From Sinosporangium siamense (lineage in GTDB: Bacteria > Actinomycetota > Actinomycetes > Streptosporangiales > Streptosporangiaceae): a DNA stretch of 64,000 nucleotides. This document shows positions 31,722 to 39,923 of this stretch, in pieces. A program made the translations under genes and the position numbers. The notes under the pieces are model-generated. The model was given only the letters and a program-made list of their open reading frames with translations, did not search any database and had not been told where the DNA came from. Position 1 is the stretch's first letter, and every line of letters begins with the position of its first letter. The DNA is taken from the NCBI RefSeq assembly GCF_016863435.1, contig NZ_BOOW01000028.1, forward strand, positions 159,799 to 223,798, in the 5' to 3' direction.

Positions 31722-32896
31722 GCCCACGGATCGAAGATCGACTCCGCGATGCCTTCGCCGTCGGCGCCGAACTGGTCCGCGCCGAGACTTTGCGCCCGGC
31801 CGAAGAGAGCGTGCGGGCGAAAGTCATCGCGCCGCGGCGCGGATTCGTCCTGGCCATCCCGCTGGCGGCCGCCCTTGGCGTCGCCGTCATAGGCGCGGTC
31901 GTCGTTACGGTGGCCGGGATACACGCTCCGGCTCCGGCCGGGCCCGCGGCCAAGACCCTCTCGGGCCCGCGTTTTCTGCTGGCCGCCCACAACGACGGGG
32001 TGACGGTCCGCGACGCGCAAACCGGGAAGATCACAGGCCGGGTCGAATTGCCCCGAACCCCCGAGGGGATCCGTCGAGAACCCGGTGGATACCTGCTGGC
32101 CGGGACCGGCGAAGGCACGACGTTCTACGTCGCCCAGAGCGTGACATCCCGCCAGACACAGGTGAGCATCACCTGGTTTCATCGGGTGCGGGTCGATGAG
32201 CGGGGAAGAGTGGCCGAACTGGCCCGCGATGTGATCCCCGCGGTGACCGGCACGACCGCGAGTTCCCTCGCCGTCACCGGTGACGGCACTCAGCTGGCCT
32301 ACAGCCTCGACGGCAAGGTGTGCGGCAAGGACAAGACGTTGCGTTTTTGTCCCGGAGCACAGCTGACGGTCGTCGACTTGCCCGCGGGGACGAGACGCAC
32401 CTGGACAACGAACGCCGCGGAACAGATCAGGAACCTCTCATGGGCGGCTGATCGCCGCGTGCTCGGTTTCGTGGTGAAATCCGAGGCCCGGGTCCTGGAC
32501 ACCGCCGCCGCCGGCACCACGCTCGCAGGGAGCCGCGTCGTGGCTCCAGGGCAGGAGGCCAAGACTTCGGCGATCAGTCCGGATGGCCGAAGCATGCTGA
32601 TCGGCCGCACCCATCTGTCGGACGGCCGGCAACCGCATCGCTACACCATTGATGAGTACTCCGTCACAGATGGCCGCAAGATTCGCACGCTGCTCAGTGC
32701 GGACCGCCACGGCAAGACCATCGCCTGGTGGAACCTGATCCGCTATGACGCTACCGGACGCCACCTGCTGGTCGTGGGAAACTTCTACCCGCTGAGCAGG
32801 CTGGACGACGGACGGGTCACCCCCTTGCTCTACCACGGGCCTTCAGATCCGCATCTCTCGAACTCCCCGCCGCCGGCGATAGAAGCGGCCTGGTGA
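31718..32896 (+). CDS. Membrane-anchored beta-propeller-like partner of the sigma factor
   Basis: A 392-residue protein with a cytosolic N-terminus (1-42), one transmembrane helix (about 43-67, VLAIPLAAALGVAVIGAVVV) and a large extracytoplasmic domain containing blade-like repeats (LLAAHNDGVTVRDAQTG, SSLAVTGDGTQLAYSLDG, TSAISPDGRSMLIGR). ATGA overlap with the sigma gene and this topology fit an anti-sigma or sensor protein, but no zinc-binding HxxxCxxC anti-sigma motif is seen. The ligand is unknown. Confidence 0.75.
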   Translation: MSPRIEDRLRDAFAVGAELVRAETLRPAEESVRAKVIAPRRGFVLAIPLAAALGVAVIGAVVVTVAGIHAPAPAGPAAKTLSGPRFLLAAHNDGVTVRDAQTGKITGRVELPRTPEGIRREPGGYLLAGTGEGTTFYVAQSVTSRQTQVSITWFHRVRVDERGRVAELARDVIPAVTGTTASSLAVTGDGTQLAYSLDGKVCGKDKTLRFCPGAQLTVVDLPAGTRRTWTTNAAEQIRNLSWAADRRVLGFVVKSEARVLDTAAAGTTLAGSRVVAPGQEAKTSAISPDGRSMLIGRTHLSDGRQPHRYTIDEYSVTDGRKIRTLLSADRHGKTIAWWNLIRYDATGRHLLVVGNFYPLSRLDDGRVTPLLYHGPSDPHLSNSPPPAIEAAW

Positions 32897-33086
32897 ATGA
32901 CTGCCAGGTGGCCCTCCACTCGGGTCCGCACGATGAGGCCCAAAGTAGCTCTGGGTAATTGCGAGTTAATGTCCACGAAGCTTCGGCAATGAAAGTAAGT
33001 CTTACGATCAGCCGGTGAGCTGGCCAGCTCGAACGGGTTGGCCAGCTGCCGCACATCATGATTTGTGTAATAGGAAGGCGCCGTGG

Positions 33087-33614
33087 GTGACTGACGATCA
33101 GCGACATGGCCGTCGACAGCGGGACCGCTCGTATGTGACCCGGCTTACAGGGATCGTGGTGAGTGTCCTGGCGGTTGGAGGGGGATTCGGTGCGGCGACC
33201 TCCCTCGTCAACGCCATCTCCCACAGCTTCGCCGATCTTGAAAGCCGCGCCTACACCACCAGCGGGTGGTCAGGTGCGGAAATCGTGAGCGTGCTGCTCG
33301 ACTCCGGCTGGGCCTGGGCGGGTTTGGCGGTGGCAGCGGGGTGGCCGGTCACGCGCACCGAAGAGAGTCGGCCCGTGGCACTGGCGCAAGGCGCCGCCGC
33401 CGGTGTGCTGGCCCTGCTTGTGGCCACGGCCGCCTACAGCATCGTGGACACCATCCGTAGCGGCGGGCAGCCCCTTTGGTATGAATCCAAATTCGTGTGG
33501 TGGTTCGCCAGCGTCATCTTCGGAGGGCCTTTGGCGGGGGCGGCCGGAATACGCCAGAAACACCCCGCGCTCCCATTCCCTTACCGCTGTGCGATCGTTC
33601 ACGTCCACGGATGA
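33087..33614 (+). CDS. Hypothetical membrane protein
   Basis: About 175 residues with four hydrophobic segments (LTGIVVSVLAVGGGFGAATS, GWAWAGLAVAAGWPV, AAAGVLALLVATAAYSIVDT, FVWWFASVIFGGPLAGAAGI). The start at GTG 33087, after AGGAAGG, is preferred to the upstream in-frame ATG at 33015. The last residues (RCAIVHVHG) may be foreign, because the following 350 bp look like debris, so the C-terminus may be truncated. No family is recognised. Confidence 0.6.
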   Translation: MTDDQRHGRRQRDRSYVTRLTGIVVSVLAVGGGFGAATSLVNAISHSFADLESRAYTTSGWSGAEIVSVLLDSGWAWAGLAVAAGWPVTRTEESRPVALAQGAAAGVLALLVATAAYSIVDTIRSGGQPLWYESKFVWWFASVIFGGPLAGAAGIRQKHPALPFPYRCAIVHVHG

Positions 33615-33960
33615 TCTCGCGCGTCTGCACGGTGGTGCGGTCGTCCGTGGACGCTTCCCGCGGACGAGGACGAGGGCTGTCCAGCCCTTCGCGGGGGAGC
33701 TGCGCCGACGCAGCAAGATAGGCAATCGGGGCCCCTGATCGCGTCCGCGGCCGCCAGGAGATCCGGCCGGATCGCGGCGTTCAGGGGGCCGCGCTGCGGA
33801 ACAAGATGGAACACAAGTCGGACTTACCGATCCGGGGACGGATCGGCCACGCCGGGCGCGGGCGTCGACCAAGCCGCGACGCATCAGGTTTCTAACGCCA
33901 ATTTCTGCACTCAGCCTCCTGGAAGGCCGACCAGCCCCTCAATATCCCAGGTCAACCAGT
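33615..33960. other. Stretch without a recognisable gene
   Basis: A short minus-strand frame (MFHLVPQRGPLNAAIRPDLL) looks protein-like but breaks after about 35 codons. Nothing else is supported. Confidence 0.35.
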
Positions 33961-33967
33961 GTCGGGC

Positions 33968-34528
33968 TCATTGCAGCTCGCCGGGCAGCAAGCTGAACAT
34001 CACCGAGTCACGGCGCCCGCCCTTGAAGCGCACATGCGAGCGCAGCACTCCCTCACGCACGAACCCGCACCGTGTGGCTACGCGTTGGGAAGCGACGTTG
34101 TCGGGCGCGCATGTCAGCTCCAGGCGGGCAAGGTGGATGTGGTCGAACGCCCAACGCGCCAGCAGACGCAGTGTGCGAGTGGCGACCCCTCGCCCGCGTG
34201 CGTGCGGTGCCAGCCAATAGCCGATCGCCGCACGCGCCTGGCCAAGGTCTACGTCATATATCGAAGCCCCGCCCAAGATCAGGCCCGAGTCGACCGTATC
34301 GGCTACGGCGAGGTTGAGTTCCTCCCCGCAAAGCCGTGCCTCCTCCTCCTCGTCGAAGCGCCTCTGCACATGCCTTTCGGCGAAGGGCTCGACGAGCGGC
34401 CAGGAGAAACGCAGACACAGTGGGTCGCAGAAGCCGGCAAACCGCTGCGGCACATCGGACCTTCGCCAAGGACGCAACGCGACGACCGCATCGGTGAGTG
34501 GAGGATCCGGAAACAGCAACGCTGACAC
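33968..34528 (-). CDS. GNAT-family N-acetyltransferase (RimJ/RimL-like)
   Basis: A 186-residue acetyltransferase. The core is ALRPWRRSDVPQRFAGF at the N-terminus, IGYWLAPHARGRGVATRTLR (acetyl-CoA pyrophosphate loop RGRGVA) and LTCAPDNVASQRVATRCGFV then REGVLR. These are the standard RimJ/RimL hallmarks, acting on protein N-termini or small molecules. It is full length. The Tn3-type end at 34576 lies 48 bp upstream of the start codon. Confidence 0.88.
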   Translation of the reverse strand: MSALLFPDPPLTDAVVALRPWRRSDVPQRFAGFCDPLCLRFSWPLVEPFAERHVQRRFDEEEEARLCGEELNLAVADTVDSGLILGGASIYDVDLGQARAAIGYWLAPHARGRGVATRTLRLLARWAFDHIHLARLELTCAPDNVASQRVATRCGFVREGVLRSHVRFKGGRRDSVMFSLLPGELQ

Positions 34529-34575
34529 ACCCCAGAAGTTACAACGAAGTCCGCCTCTTTGATCAAGCGGTCTCG

Positions 34576-34610
34576 GGGGTCAGAGAACAGCGGAACGAAA
34601 AGTCCCGTCA
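34576..34610 (+). repeat. Tn3-type terminal repeat without a matching partner
   Basis: Starts GGGGTCAGAGAACAGCGG and continues AACGAAAAGTCCCGTCA, strongly resembling the classical Tn3 end (GGGGTCTGACGCTCAGTGG, AACGAAAACTCACGTTAAG). It faces right, toward the fragment at 34774. No opposing end was found in the window. Confidence 0.75.
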
Positions 34611-34773
34611 TGGCTGTCTGCCGAAGTGAGAGGGCAAGCGCGCCGGACCAGTTGAGGTGACGGTGCTTGGAATCACCGACGATGGTGAGTCGCTGGTTGC
34701 CGGGTGATCGCCAGTGGCGGGTTCGGATGAGTTCGGGAGGCCATCTTCCCCGCGGCGTCCCAGCCGGTGTGGT

Positions 34774-35035
34774 TCAGGCTGTGCCCTCGCTCCTGGCCGC
34801 GTTGTGCAGGTGGGTGCGCAGCGTGCCGCGCAGTTGCGCGAGCGGTATGCGTGCACCGAGCCGGTGCAGGAACTCCTGGACGTCCCAGGTGATCAGGGCG
34901 CCTTGGCGGGACAAATACAGGCCGACGCGGTTGATGCGGTAGAGGTCGTCGTAGTCGAGCAGCAGGTAGCCGGCGAGTTGGTAGATCTCCTCGCGGCCCA
35001 GCTGCCGCGGGTTGCGGGTGGCTTTCCCACTCCCG
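34774..35035 (-). pseudogene. C-terminal fragment of a conserved Tn3-associated-type protein
   Basis: The strand encodes NPRQLGREEIYQLAGYLLLD, YDDLYRINRVGLYLSRQGAL, ITWDVQEFLHRLGARIPLAQ and LRGTLRTHLHNAA before a stop. The pattern is that of an actinobacterial hypothetical protein; I cannot name the family. The N-terminus is missing. With the repeat at 34576 it forms the remnant of one end of a mobile element. Confidence 0.5.
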
Positions 35036-35227
35036 ACGCACCCGAACCGCCCTCCACCCGACCGCCTCCGACACCAACACGATCAAGCAGAAACCCAGGC
35101 CAATCAGCTCCATTCACCCACCCGTGACGACCACGAACCGCAATCGTGATGTTTCACATAGCTACTTTGGGGCTGGGGCCACGTTCGGGAGCGGAGGGCC
35201 CACTAGGAGGATCTTTTGTGGAAGTAC

Positions 35228-35345
35228 CCTCTTCCATGTACAACCCACCGTCCAGGTTGCTCCGTACGGCCAAAGTGGCATTCTGCATACGTAACTCAAC
35301 GGGCAGCTATCCATCCGACCCGGCCTCGACCTGGCTGTTCCCTGG
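35228..35345 (-). repeat. Sigma-gene leader repeat, copy 2 (inverted)
   Basis: The reverse complement matches 31049-31165 over about 117 bp with scattered mismatches, including the ATGGAAGAG start region. After the ATG the frame runs only 29 codons and ends, so the sigma gene once behind it is gone. Confidence 0.75.
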
Positions 35346-35368
35346 CCACCATGCTCTGTAGGTGAATC

Positions 35369-35755
35369 TCATGACCTGTCGCGAAACGCCCTGCGGTAGG
35401 CGCCCGGTGTTGTGCCCACGATGGTGAGGAACCGTCTGCGGAGGTTGGTGGCCGAGGAGAGGCCGACGCGGCGGGCAACGGCGTCCAGCGGGAGGTCGGA
35501 GGATGCCAGCAGGTCCCGGGCCGTGGCGATCCGCTGGGCTAGTAGCCACTGCCCGGGGCTGGTGCCGAGTTGATCGGCGAAGCGCCGGGCCAGGGTGCGT
35601 GGCGAGATGCCCGCGTGCGCGGCCAGGCTCTCGACGGTCACCGGTTCGCCGAGTCGCTCGTTGATCCACTCCAGCAGCGGCGCGAGCGTTGCGGGTTCCT
35701 TCATCCACGCCCCCGCAGGCAGCTCACACGTCCCGCAGACGACGACGGGCTGCAC
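35369..35755 (-). pseudogene. AraC/GlxA-type regulator, C-terminal DNA-binding half
   Basis: Encodes a complete AraC double HTH: VTVESLAAHAGISPRTLARR, FADQLGTSPGQWLLAQRIAT, LPLDAVARRVGLSSATNLRR and VGTTPGAYRRAFR. GlxA/FtrA-type regulators are about 320 residues with an N-terminal DJ-1/PfpI domain. Here only MQPVVVCGTCELPAGAWMKE precedes the HTH, so the sensing domain is lost. The remaining 128 residues could still bind DNA. It is most likely a truncated gene. Confidence 0.65.
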
Positions 35756-35976
35756 GTTGTTCCTCTTCTACCCCGAGGGTTAGCGCCGGTTTTCGGTCAG
35801 AGCCGGGTGCGTTCGTCTACCACCATGTCGGCCTAAGCGCCACCGGCTCCCTGAACGAGTTCGGGGAAAAGAATCGTATGACGATGACCAGGACCTGTCA
35901 GGGTTTGCCGTTAGCGTGCTCCCCATGAGTGACGACGCCAAGGGGGGTGCGGTCTTCACCCAGAACGAGAAGACCG

Positions 35977-36225
35977 CGGCTCGCCGTGCTGGCCGAGGTG
36001 CTCGGGCGTTACCTGCGCTTTCACGCGCAGTCCGACGAGGAGGCCAGGGCCGACATGGCGCGATGTGTGTCGGAGAGGTACATCGAGGCGTTCTTCAGCT
36101 TCTACAGCGCCGGAACCCTCGACGAGTCCCTGATCTATCCCACCGTGGAGGAGGCGACGGGCGCACCGCCACGGACCTTCCGCCAGTGGGCCGCCGCCCA
36201 CCGCGCCGCCTTCTCCCAGGTGTAG
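35977..36225 (+). pseudogene. NmrA-like NAD(P)-binding protein, C-terminal fragment
   Basis: Encodes LAVLAEVLGRYLRFHAQSDE then MARCVSERYIEAFFSFYSAG, TLDESLIYPTVEEATG and PPRTFRQWAAAHRAAF, the C-terminal part of NmrA/SDR-type proteins (compare RTFRQW with family ends). The Rossmann domain is missing. A different N-terminal frame (35926, MSDDAKGGAVFTQNEKTAA) runs into it. Confidence 0.65.
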
Positions 36226-36227
36226 CG

Positions 36228-36893
36228 TCAGCGGCTCTCGGTCACCATGCGCACTCCCAAGGCGACGAGGACCGTGCCGCTGACCGCTTCCAGCCGGCGC
36301 CGGATCGCCGGGCGGCGGAACCACGCCCCGGCCCGGCCCACCACGGCCGCGAGCGCCAGATACAGGACGATCTCGATCGCCACCTGGATCACGGCGAGCA
36401 ATGCGGTCGTGGCGAACAGCGGCCGGTCGGCGGGCACGAACTGGGGATAGAAGGCGATCATGAAAGCGGCGGCCTTCGGGTTGGCCAGCATCACTACCGC
36501 CCCTTCGCCGAACGCCTTCCACCAGGACAACGACGGGCCGGGCTCTGGCTCCTCGGCCGGCGCCTCCGGGCTCCGGTCGCGCCACGCCGTGCGCCAGGCC
36601 TTGAACCCGAGGTACAGCAGAAAGCCTCCTCCCAGCACACGCAGGATCAGGTAGGCGATCTCCGAGGCGGCCACCAGTGCGGCGAGCCCGGTGGCGGCGA
36701 GTAACGCCCATAAGTACAGGCCTGCCTCCAGACCCAGCACCGTGGGCACCGCGCCGGAGAAACCGTGCAGGGCGGCGCGGCGCAGGATCAGCGCCATCGC
36801 CGGGCCCGGTGAGGCGGAGATCAGCACCACGGCGAGGGCGAAGGCAGGCAGCGAGAAAATGAGATCCATGCGGCTCATCATGATTGTCTGCAT
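36228..36893 (-). CDS. LysE-family amino-acid exporter
   Basis: About 215-221 residues with six hydrophobic helices. The N-terminus reads FALAVVLISASPGPAMALIL (the LysE/RhtB SPGP motif), followed by GLEAGLYLWALLAATGLAAL, LGGGFLLYLGFKAW and GAVVMLANPKAAAFMIAFYP (NPK motif). The family exports amino acids or related metabolites. Several ATGs near the N-terminus are possible (36893, 36881, 36878, 36869). The distance to the neighbouring trpS is 42 bp, but trpS is upstream on the same strand, so readthrough is possible. Confidence 0.85.
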   Translation of the reverse strand: MQTIMMSRMDLIFSLPAFALAVVLISASPGPAMALILRRAALHGFSGAVPTVLGLEAGLYLWALLAATGLAALVAASEIAYLILRVLGGGFLLYLGFKAWRTAWRDRSPEAPAEEPEPGPSLSWWKAFGEGAVVMLANPKAAAFMIAFYPQFVPADRPLFATTALLAVIQVAIEIVLYLALAAVVGRAGAWFRRPAIRRRLEAVSGTVLVALGVRMVTESR

Positions 36894-36935
36894 ATCGCCT
36901 GTTCAACGCATTTCCCGTGGCAAATCGCAAAAAAA

Positions 36936-38039
36936 TTAGTAGTTACTGTTCATGGCGGACCGTACCTGGGTGAGCGTGGCGTCGGCGACGGCGTTGGCCC
37001 GCTCATTGCCGTCTCGCAAGATCTGCCGGAGATAGGTGCGGTCTCGTCCATATTCCGCGCGGCGCGCACGTATCGGTGCGAGATGGTCGTTGACCGCCTC
37101 GGTGACGGTCCTCTTCAGCGCGGCGGCCCCGCCGGAGCCGATGCCGGCGGCGACCTCCTGCGCGGTGCGGCCCTGACAGAGGGCGGCCAGCAGGACGAGG
37201 GAGGAGACCTCGGGGCGGTTCGCCGGGTCATAGGTGATGTGCCGCTCGGAGTCGGTCTTCGCTCCCCGGATCAACCGTGCGGTCTCGTCGGCGTCGGCGG
37301 CCAGGGTGACGGCGTTGCCCCGGCTCTTGCTCATCTTGACGCCGTCGGTCCCAAGCAACAGCGGCGCGTTCGACAGCAGGACCTCCGGTTCGGGGAACAC
37401 CGGCGTGGCGCCGCCGTACCGATCGTTGAAGCGGCGGGCGACGGTACGGGTCAGTTCGAGGTGGGGGAGCTGGTCCTGGCCGGCCGGTACGAGGTTGGCC
37501 TTGCAGAACAGGATGTCGGCGGCCTGGTGGGCGGGGTAGGTGAACATCAGGCCGCTGACCGAGGACTGCCGTGAATGGGCGATCTCGTCCTTGACCGTGG
37601 GGTTGCGGCTCAGCTCGGCGACGGAGACCAGGCTGAGAAACGGCAGGAGCAACTGATTGAGGGCGGGCACCGCGCTATGCGCGAAGATCGTGCTGCGGGC
37701 CGGGTCCACGCCGATGGCAAGGTAATCCAGGACGAGATCCTCGACGTACTCCGGCAAATTTTCGGCTGCGTCACGATCGGTCAGGACCTGGTAGTCCGCG
37801 ATGATGACGAACGTCTCCACCCCGAGGTTCTGGAGACGAACCCGGTTGTGCAGGGTGCCGAAATAGTGGCCCAGGTGGAGCCGCCCGGTCGGGCGATCCC
37901 CGGTCAGAATGCGAAACCGTCCGGGATCCCGCTGAATAAGGGTTTCGAGTACGGCACTGCGTGCTCGCGCGGTGGCTGTGCCTGAAGTCTCGGCTGCGGC
38001 TTCACCGGCGAGGGTGGCGATATCCGGGATTGTGGTCAC
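36936..38039 (-). CDS. trpS: Tryptophanyl-tRNA synthetase
   Basis: A 367-residue class Ic synthetase that charges tRNA-Trp. The HIGH motif is in ILTGDRPTGRLHLGHYFGTL, KMSKS in DGVKMSKSRGN, and the tRNA-contact region is SVSGLMFTYPAHQAADIL. GTG 38039 has AGGAGA 6 nt upstream. A 13-residue leader peptide with tandem Trp codons and a terminator hairpin precede it, so expression should rise when charged tRNA-Trp falls. This matches the inducible, antibiotic-insensitive TrpRS1 type known in streptomycetes, suggesting an auxiliary, resistance-type enzyme (inference). Confidence 0.93.
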   Translation of the reverse strand: MTTIPDIATLAGEAAAETSGTATARARSAVLETLIQRDPGRFRILTGDRPTGRLHLGHYFGTLHNRVRLQNLGVETFVIIADYQVLTDRDAAENLPEYVEDLVLDYLAIGVDPARSTIFAHSAVPALNQLLLPFLSLVSVAELSRNPTVKDEIAHSRQSSVSGLMFTYPAHQAADILFCKANLVPAGQDQLPHLELTRTVARRFNDRYGGATPVFPEPEVLLSNAPLLLGTDGVKMSKSRGNAVTLAADADETARLIRGAKTDSERHITYDPANRPEVSSLVLLAALCQGRTAQEVAAGIGSGGAAALKRTVTEAVNDHLAPIRARRAEYGRDRTYLRQILRDGNERANAVADATLTQVRSAMNSNY

Positions 38040-38099
38040 GATTGTCTCCTGGTCGGTCGGGGCCGACGTCAGGACGGCTCCCCCCGGTCCGGGAAACAC

Positions 38100-38126
38100 A
38101 AAAAGGGCCGTCCATTTGAACGGCCC
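38100..38126 (-). terminator. Attenuator terminator in the trpS leader
   Basis: On the minus strand GGGCCGT and ACGGCCC form a 7-bp GC stem with an 8-nt loop, followed by TTTTT. A GCGGCC segment just after the leader stop (38148-38143) can pair with GGCCGT of the terminator's first arm, a possible antiterminator. Confidence 0.8.
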
Positions 38127-38145
38127 GGTCATGCTGATAAATGGC

Positions 38146-38162
38146 CGCTTCTACGAGAAGCG
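38146..38162 (-). promoter_or_regulatory. Leader hairpin overlapping the Trp leader stop codon
   Basis: CGCTTCT and AGAAGCG pair around a 3-nt loop at the end of the leader ORF. It is the expected pause or protector hairpin of a ribosome-mediated attenuator. Confidence 0.6.
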
Positions 38163-38192
38163 CCACCAGTTCCGGCACGACGAACAATGCAT
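38151..38192 (-). CDS. trpS leader peptide with tandem Trp codons
   Basis: ATG at 38192 opens a 13-codon ORF, MHCSSCRNWWRFS, ending TAG at 38151. The adjacent TGG TGG codons lie just before the hairpin at 38146-38162. A ribosome stalled there for lack of Trp-tRNA would free the antiterminator. The -10-like TATACT ends 6 nt before the ATG, so the leader may be translated from a nearly leaderless mRNA. Confidence 0.8.
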   Translation of the reverse strand: MHCSSCRNWWRFS

Positions 38193-38198
38193 GCCACA

Positions 38199-38228
38199 AG
38201 TATAAGGGCCCCTCAGCGGGTCCGTGCA
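38199..38228 (-). promoter_or_regulatory. trpS promoter
   Basis: On the minus strand TTGCAC and TATACT are separated by 19 nt. The -10 ends just before the leader-peptide ATG. Confidence 0.55.
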
Positions 38229-38280
38229 ACCGGGGACCGGGGCGTCATTCCTCGCGGGAAAGGATGACGCCCCGCTCTGT

Positions 38281-38427
38281 TCACCAGGTCTTGCCGGCCT
38301 GCTCCCTGTTCGTACGGTTGATCCGGTTGAAGAAGTTGGTCAGCGCGATGTTCAAGGTGATCGAGGACAGCTGCTTCTCGTCCAAGTGGGCGGCGGCGGC
38401 ATCCCAGATCTCGTCGGTCACACCGGC
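38281..38427 (-). pseudogene. AhpD/carboxymuconolactone-decarboxylase-like, C-terminal fragment
   Basis: Encodes VTDEIWDAAAAHLDEKQLSS then ITLNIALTNFFNRINRTNRE and QAGKTW, the C-terminus of alkylhydroperoxidase-like proteins. The catalytic CxxC half is gone. At 38427 it meets the truncated sigma fragment head to head. COE genes of this family normally neighbour ECF41 sigma genes. Confidence 0.65.
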
Positions 38428-38761
38428 TCCGCCGTCCTGGATCCGGGCGGCGGCCCGCCTCGGGGACTTCGAGGGGTTGCTGCGAGTGCTCGACCCCGAG
38501 GTGAGGTTGACCATCGAATCGGCCGGCGGTGTGGCCGTCACGCTCGGCGCCACCGAGGTGGCCACCGGAGCGCGCCTGGGCGCCAATGCGGCGGTGGGCG
38601 GGCGCGCGGTGCTCGTCAACGGCCTGCCGGGGATCATGTCGTGGCTCGAGGACGGCACGCCGGTCTCGGTGGCCGCGTTCATTGTCGCCGGCGGCCGGAT
38701 CATCGGCATCACCATCGTGATCGACCCGGCCAGGCTGGCGTCGCTGGACCTGCCCGGCTGA
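38428..38761 (+). pseudogene. SigJ/ECF41-type sigma factor, SnoaL-like C-terminal fragment
   Basis: Encodes RAAARLGDFEGLLRVLDPEV, RLTIESAGGVAVTLGATEVA, GRAVLVNGLPGIMSWLEDGT and ITIVIDPARLASLDLPG, the SnoaL-like tail of ECF41 sigma factors. Regions 2 and 4 are missing. The remnant lies against the carboxymuconolactone-decarboxylase-like fragment, its usual genomic partner. Confidence 0.7.
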
Positions 38762-38764
38762 TCC

Positions 38765-39406
38765 TCAAGCCGCCGCAGCCCCCTCCGGGTCCGCGGCCGG
38801 GTCCGGTGTGCCCGCCCCGTGCAGGAAGAGGTCGACGACGTCGCATGCCCGCCGGCCGGCGGGGGGCAGGGAGGCGCGCTCGACCGGCGGCATCGCGACA
38901 TCCTCGGGCATGGGCTGAAGCGTGCCGGCGAGCTCCATGAACGCCGTCGCCAGGAAACCGGGATCGGCAGCCTGCAGCTCGCCACTCTCCACCGCCCGGG
39001 CCATCAGCTCGGTGACCGGCGCGATCAGGCGCTGCACGTAGGCATGCGAGACCTCGGCCCGCTGCGCCTCGTCAAGGTGGCGGGTGGCGTAGTAGATCTG
39101 ATCGCCGAGCGGAGAGTTGCAGGTGCCCAGCGCATATGTGCCGGCGAGGGCGAGCAGCCGGTCACGCAGGCCGCCCTCGGTCTCCAGAGCGCCGCGTAGC
39201 GTGGCGGAGGTCTCCTCGATGTAGTGGTGGGCCACCTCCAGGAACAGCCCCAGCTTCCCGCCGGGGAAGTGGTAATAGAGGCTGGCCTGCTTCACGTTCA
39301 CGTTCTTGGCTATCTCGTCGAGAGAGACACCGAGATAGCCGTGCACGGTGAGGAGCCGGGCGAACTCGTCACGAGCGCGGGCACGGGTGCCGACTTGTCG
39401 GGGCAT
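38765..39406 (-). CDS. TetR-family transcriptional regulator
   Basis: A 213-residue TetR protein with HTH in residues 10-55 (TVHGYLGVSLDEIAKNVNVK, then QASLYYHFPGGKLGLFLEVA). It lies just after the end of a truncated MFS-exporter gene, so it was probably the repressor of that exporter. It has no intact target nearby. Confidence 0.85.
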   Translation of the reverse strand: MPRQVGTRARARDEFARLLTVHGYLGVSLDEIAKNVNVKQASLYYHFPGGKLGLFLEVAHHYIEETSATLRGALETEGGLRDRLLALAGTYALGTCNSPLGDQIYYATRHLDEAQRAEVSHAYVQRLIAPVTELMARAVESGELQAADPGFLATAFMELAGTLQPMPEDVAMPPVERASLPPAGRRACDVVDLFLHGAGTPDPAADPEGAAAA

Positions 39407-39412
39407 GACGGT

Positions 39413-39540
39413 TCAGACTCCAGTGTGGGTGCGGCGGAGGAGGGCCGGGCGGACCGCGATGGCGCCAAGAGCGAGGATAGCGGCGGTGATGACGGCGCCG
39501 GGAAGCACGTCCTGCACTCTCCAGGGCGAAATCAGCAGTC
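39413..39540 (-). pseudogene. MFS exporter, C-terminal fragment
   Basis: Encodes WRVQDVLPGAVITAAILALG then AIAVRPALLRRTHTGV and a stop, the last helix of a drug exporter. The remainder is missing. The stop is 7 bp upstream of the tetR start, consistent with a former exporter-tetR operon. Confidence 0.45.
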
Positions 39541-39572
39541 CGCGCCTCGCCTCCAGCGGCGGGCTCTACGGA

Positions 39573-39923
39573 TCAGGCGGTCTGCAGCAGTTCGGCGAGG
39601 TCGGCGGGCATCGGCATGGGCTCGGTAAGGCCCACGCCGGCGCGGCCGGTGTTGCCCTCGGGGTAACGCCCCAGGGCGCTGCCGGGTGCGGCCACGATGA
39701 TCCGTACGACCTGCCCGAACGCTTCGCGCCGATCGCGTTGCCGTACGGCGAGAGCGAACATGGCGATGTGATTGCGGGTGTGCGGCCAGGGCCAGGGCTG
39801 GGAGATGATGTGCGCGCGCTCCAGATGCCGCCAGCGCGCCTCGGGGTCGGCCGCGGTGCGGGCGGCGCGCATCTCGGCGCAATAGGCGGCGCGGACACGG
39901 ATGGGCATGGGGCGGCCGGTCAT
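39573..39923 (-). CDS. DUF3703-family protein
   Basis: A 116-residue protein: RAAYCAEMRAARTAADPEAR, WRHLERAHIISQPWPWPHTR, NHIAMFALAVRQRDRREAFG, QVVRIIVAAPGSALGRYPEG and NTGRAGVGL. This matches DUF3703 proteins, often encoded next to metal-resistance genes. Its His-rich central helix suggests metal binding, though no function is established. ATGA overlap places it as the third gene of the arsR-CDF operon. Confidence 0.85.
   Translation of the reverse strand: MTGRPMPIRVRAAYCAEMRAARTAADPEARWRHLERAHIISQPWPWPHTRNHIAMFALAVRQRDRREAFGQVVRIIVAAPGSALGRYPEGNTGRAGVGLTEPMPMPADLAELLQTA

Noticed and set aside
26274..33925. Similarity between 26280-26300 and 33904-33925 (TGCACTCAGCC and GAAGGC blocks)
   Set aside because: Only about 22 of 28 bases match, with no structural context; could be chance or faint element debris.
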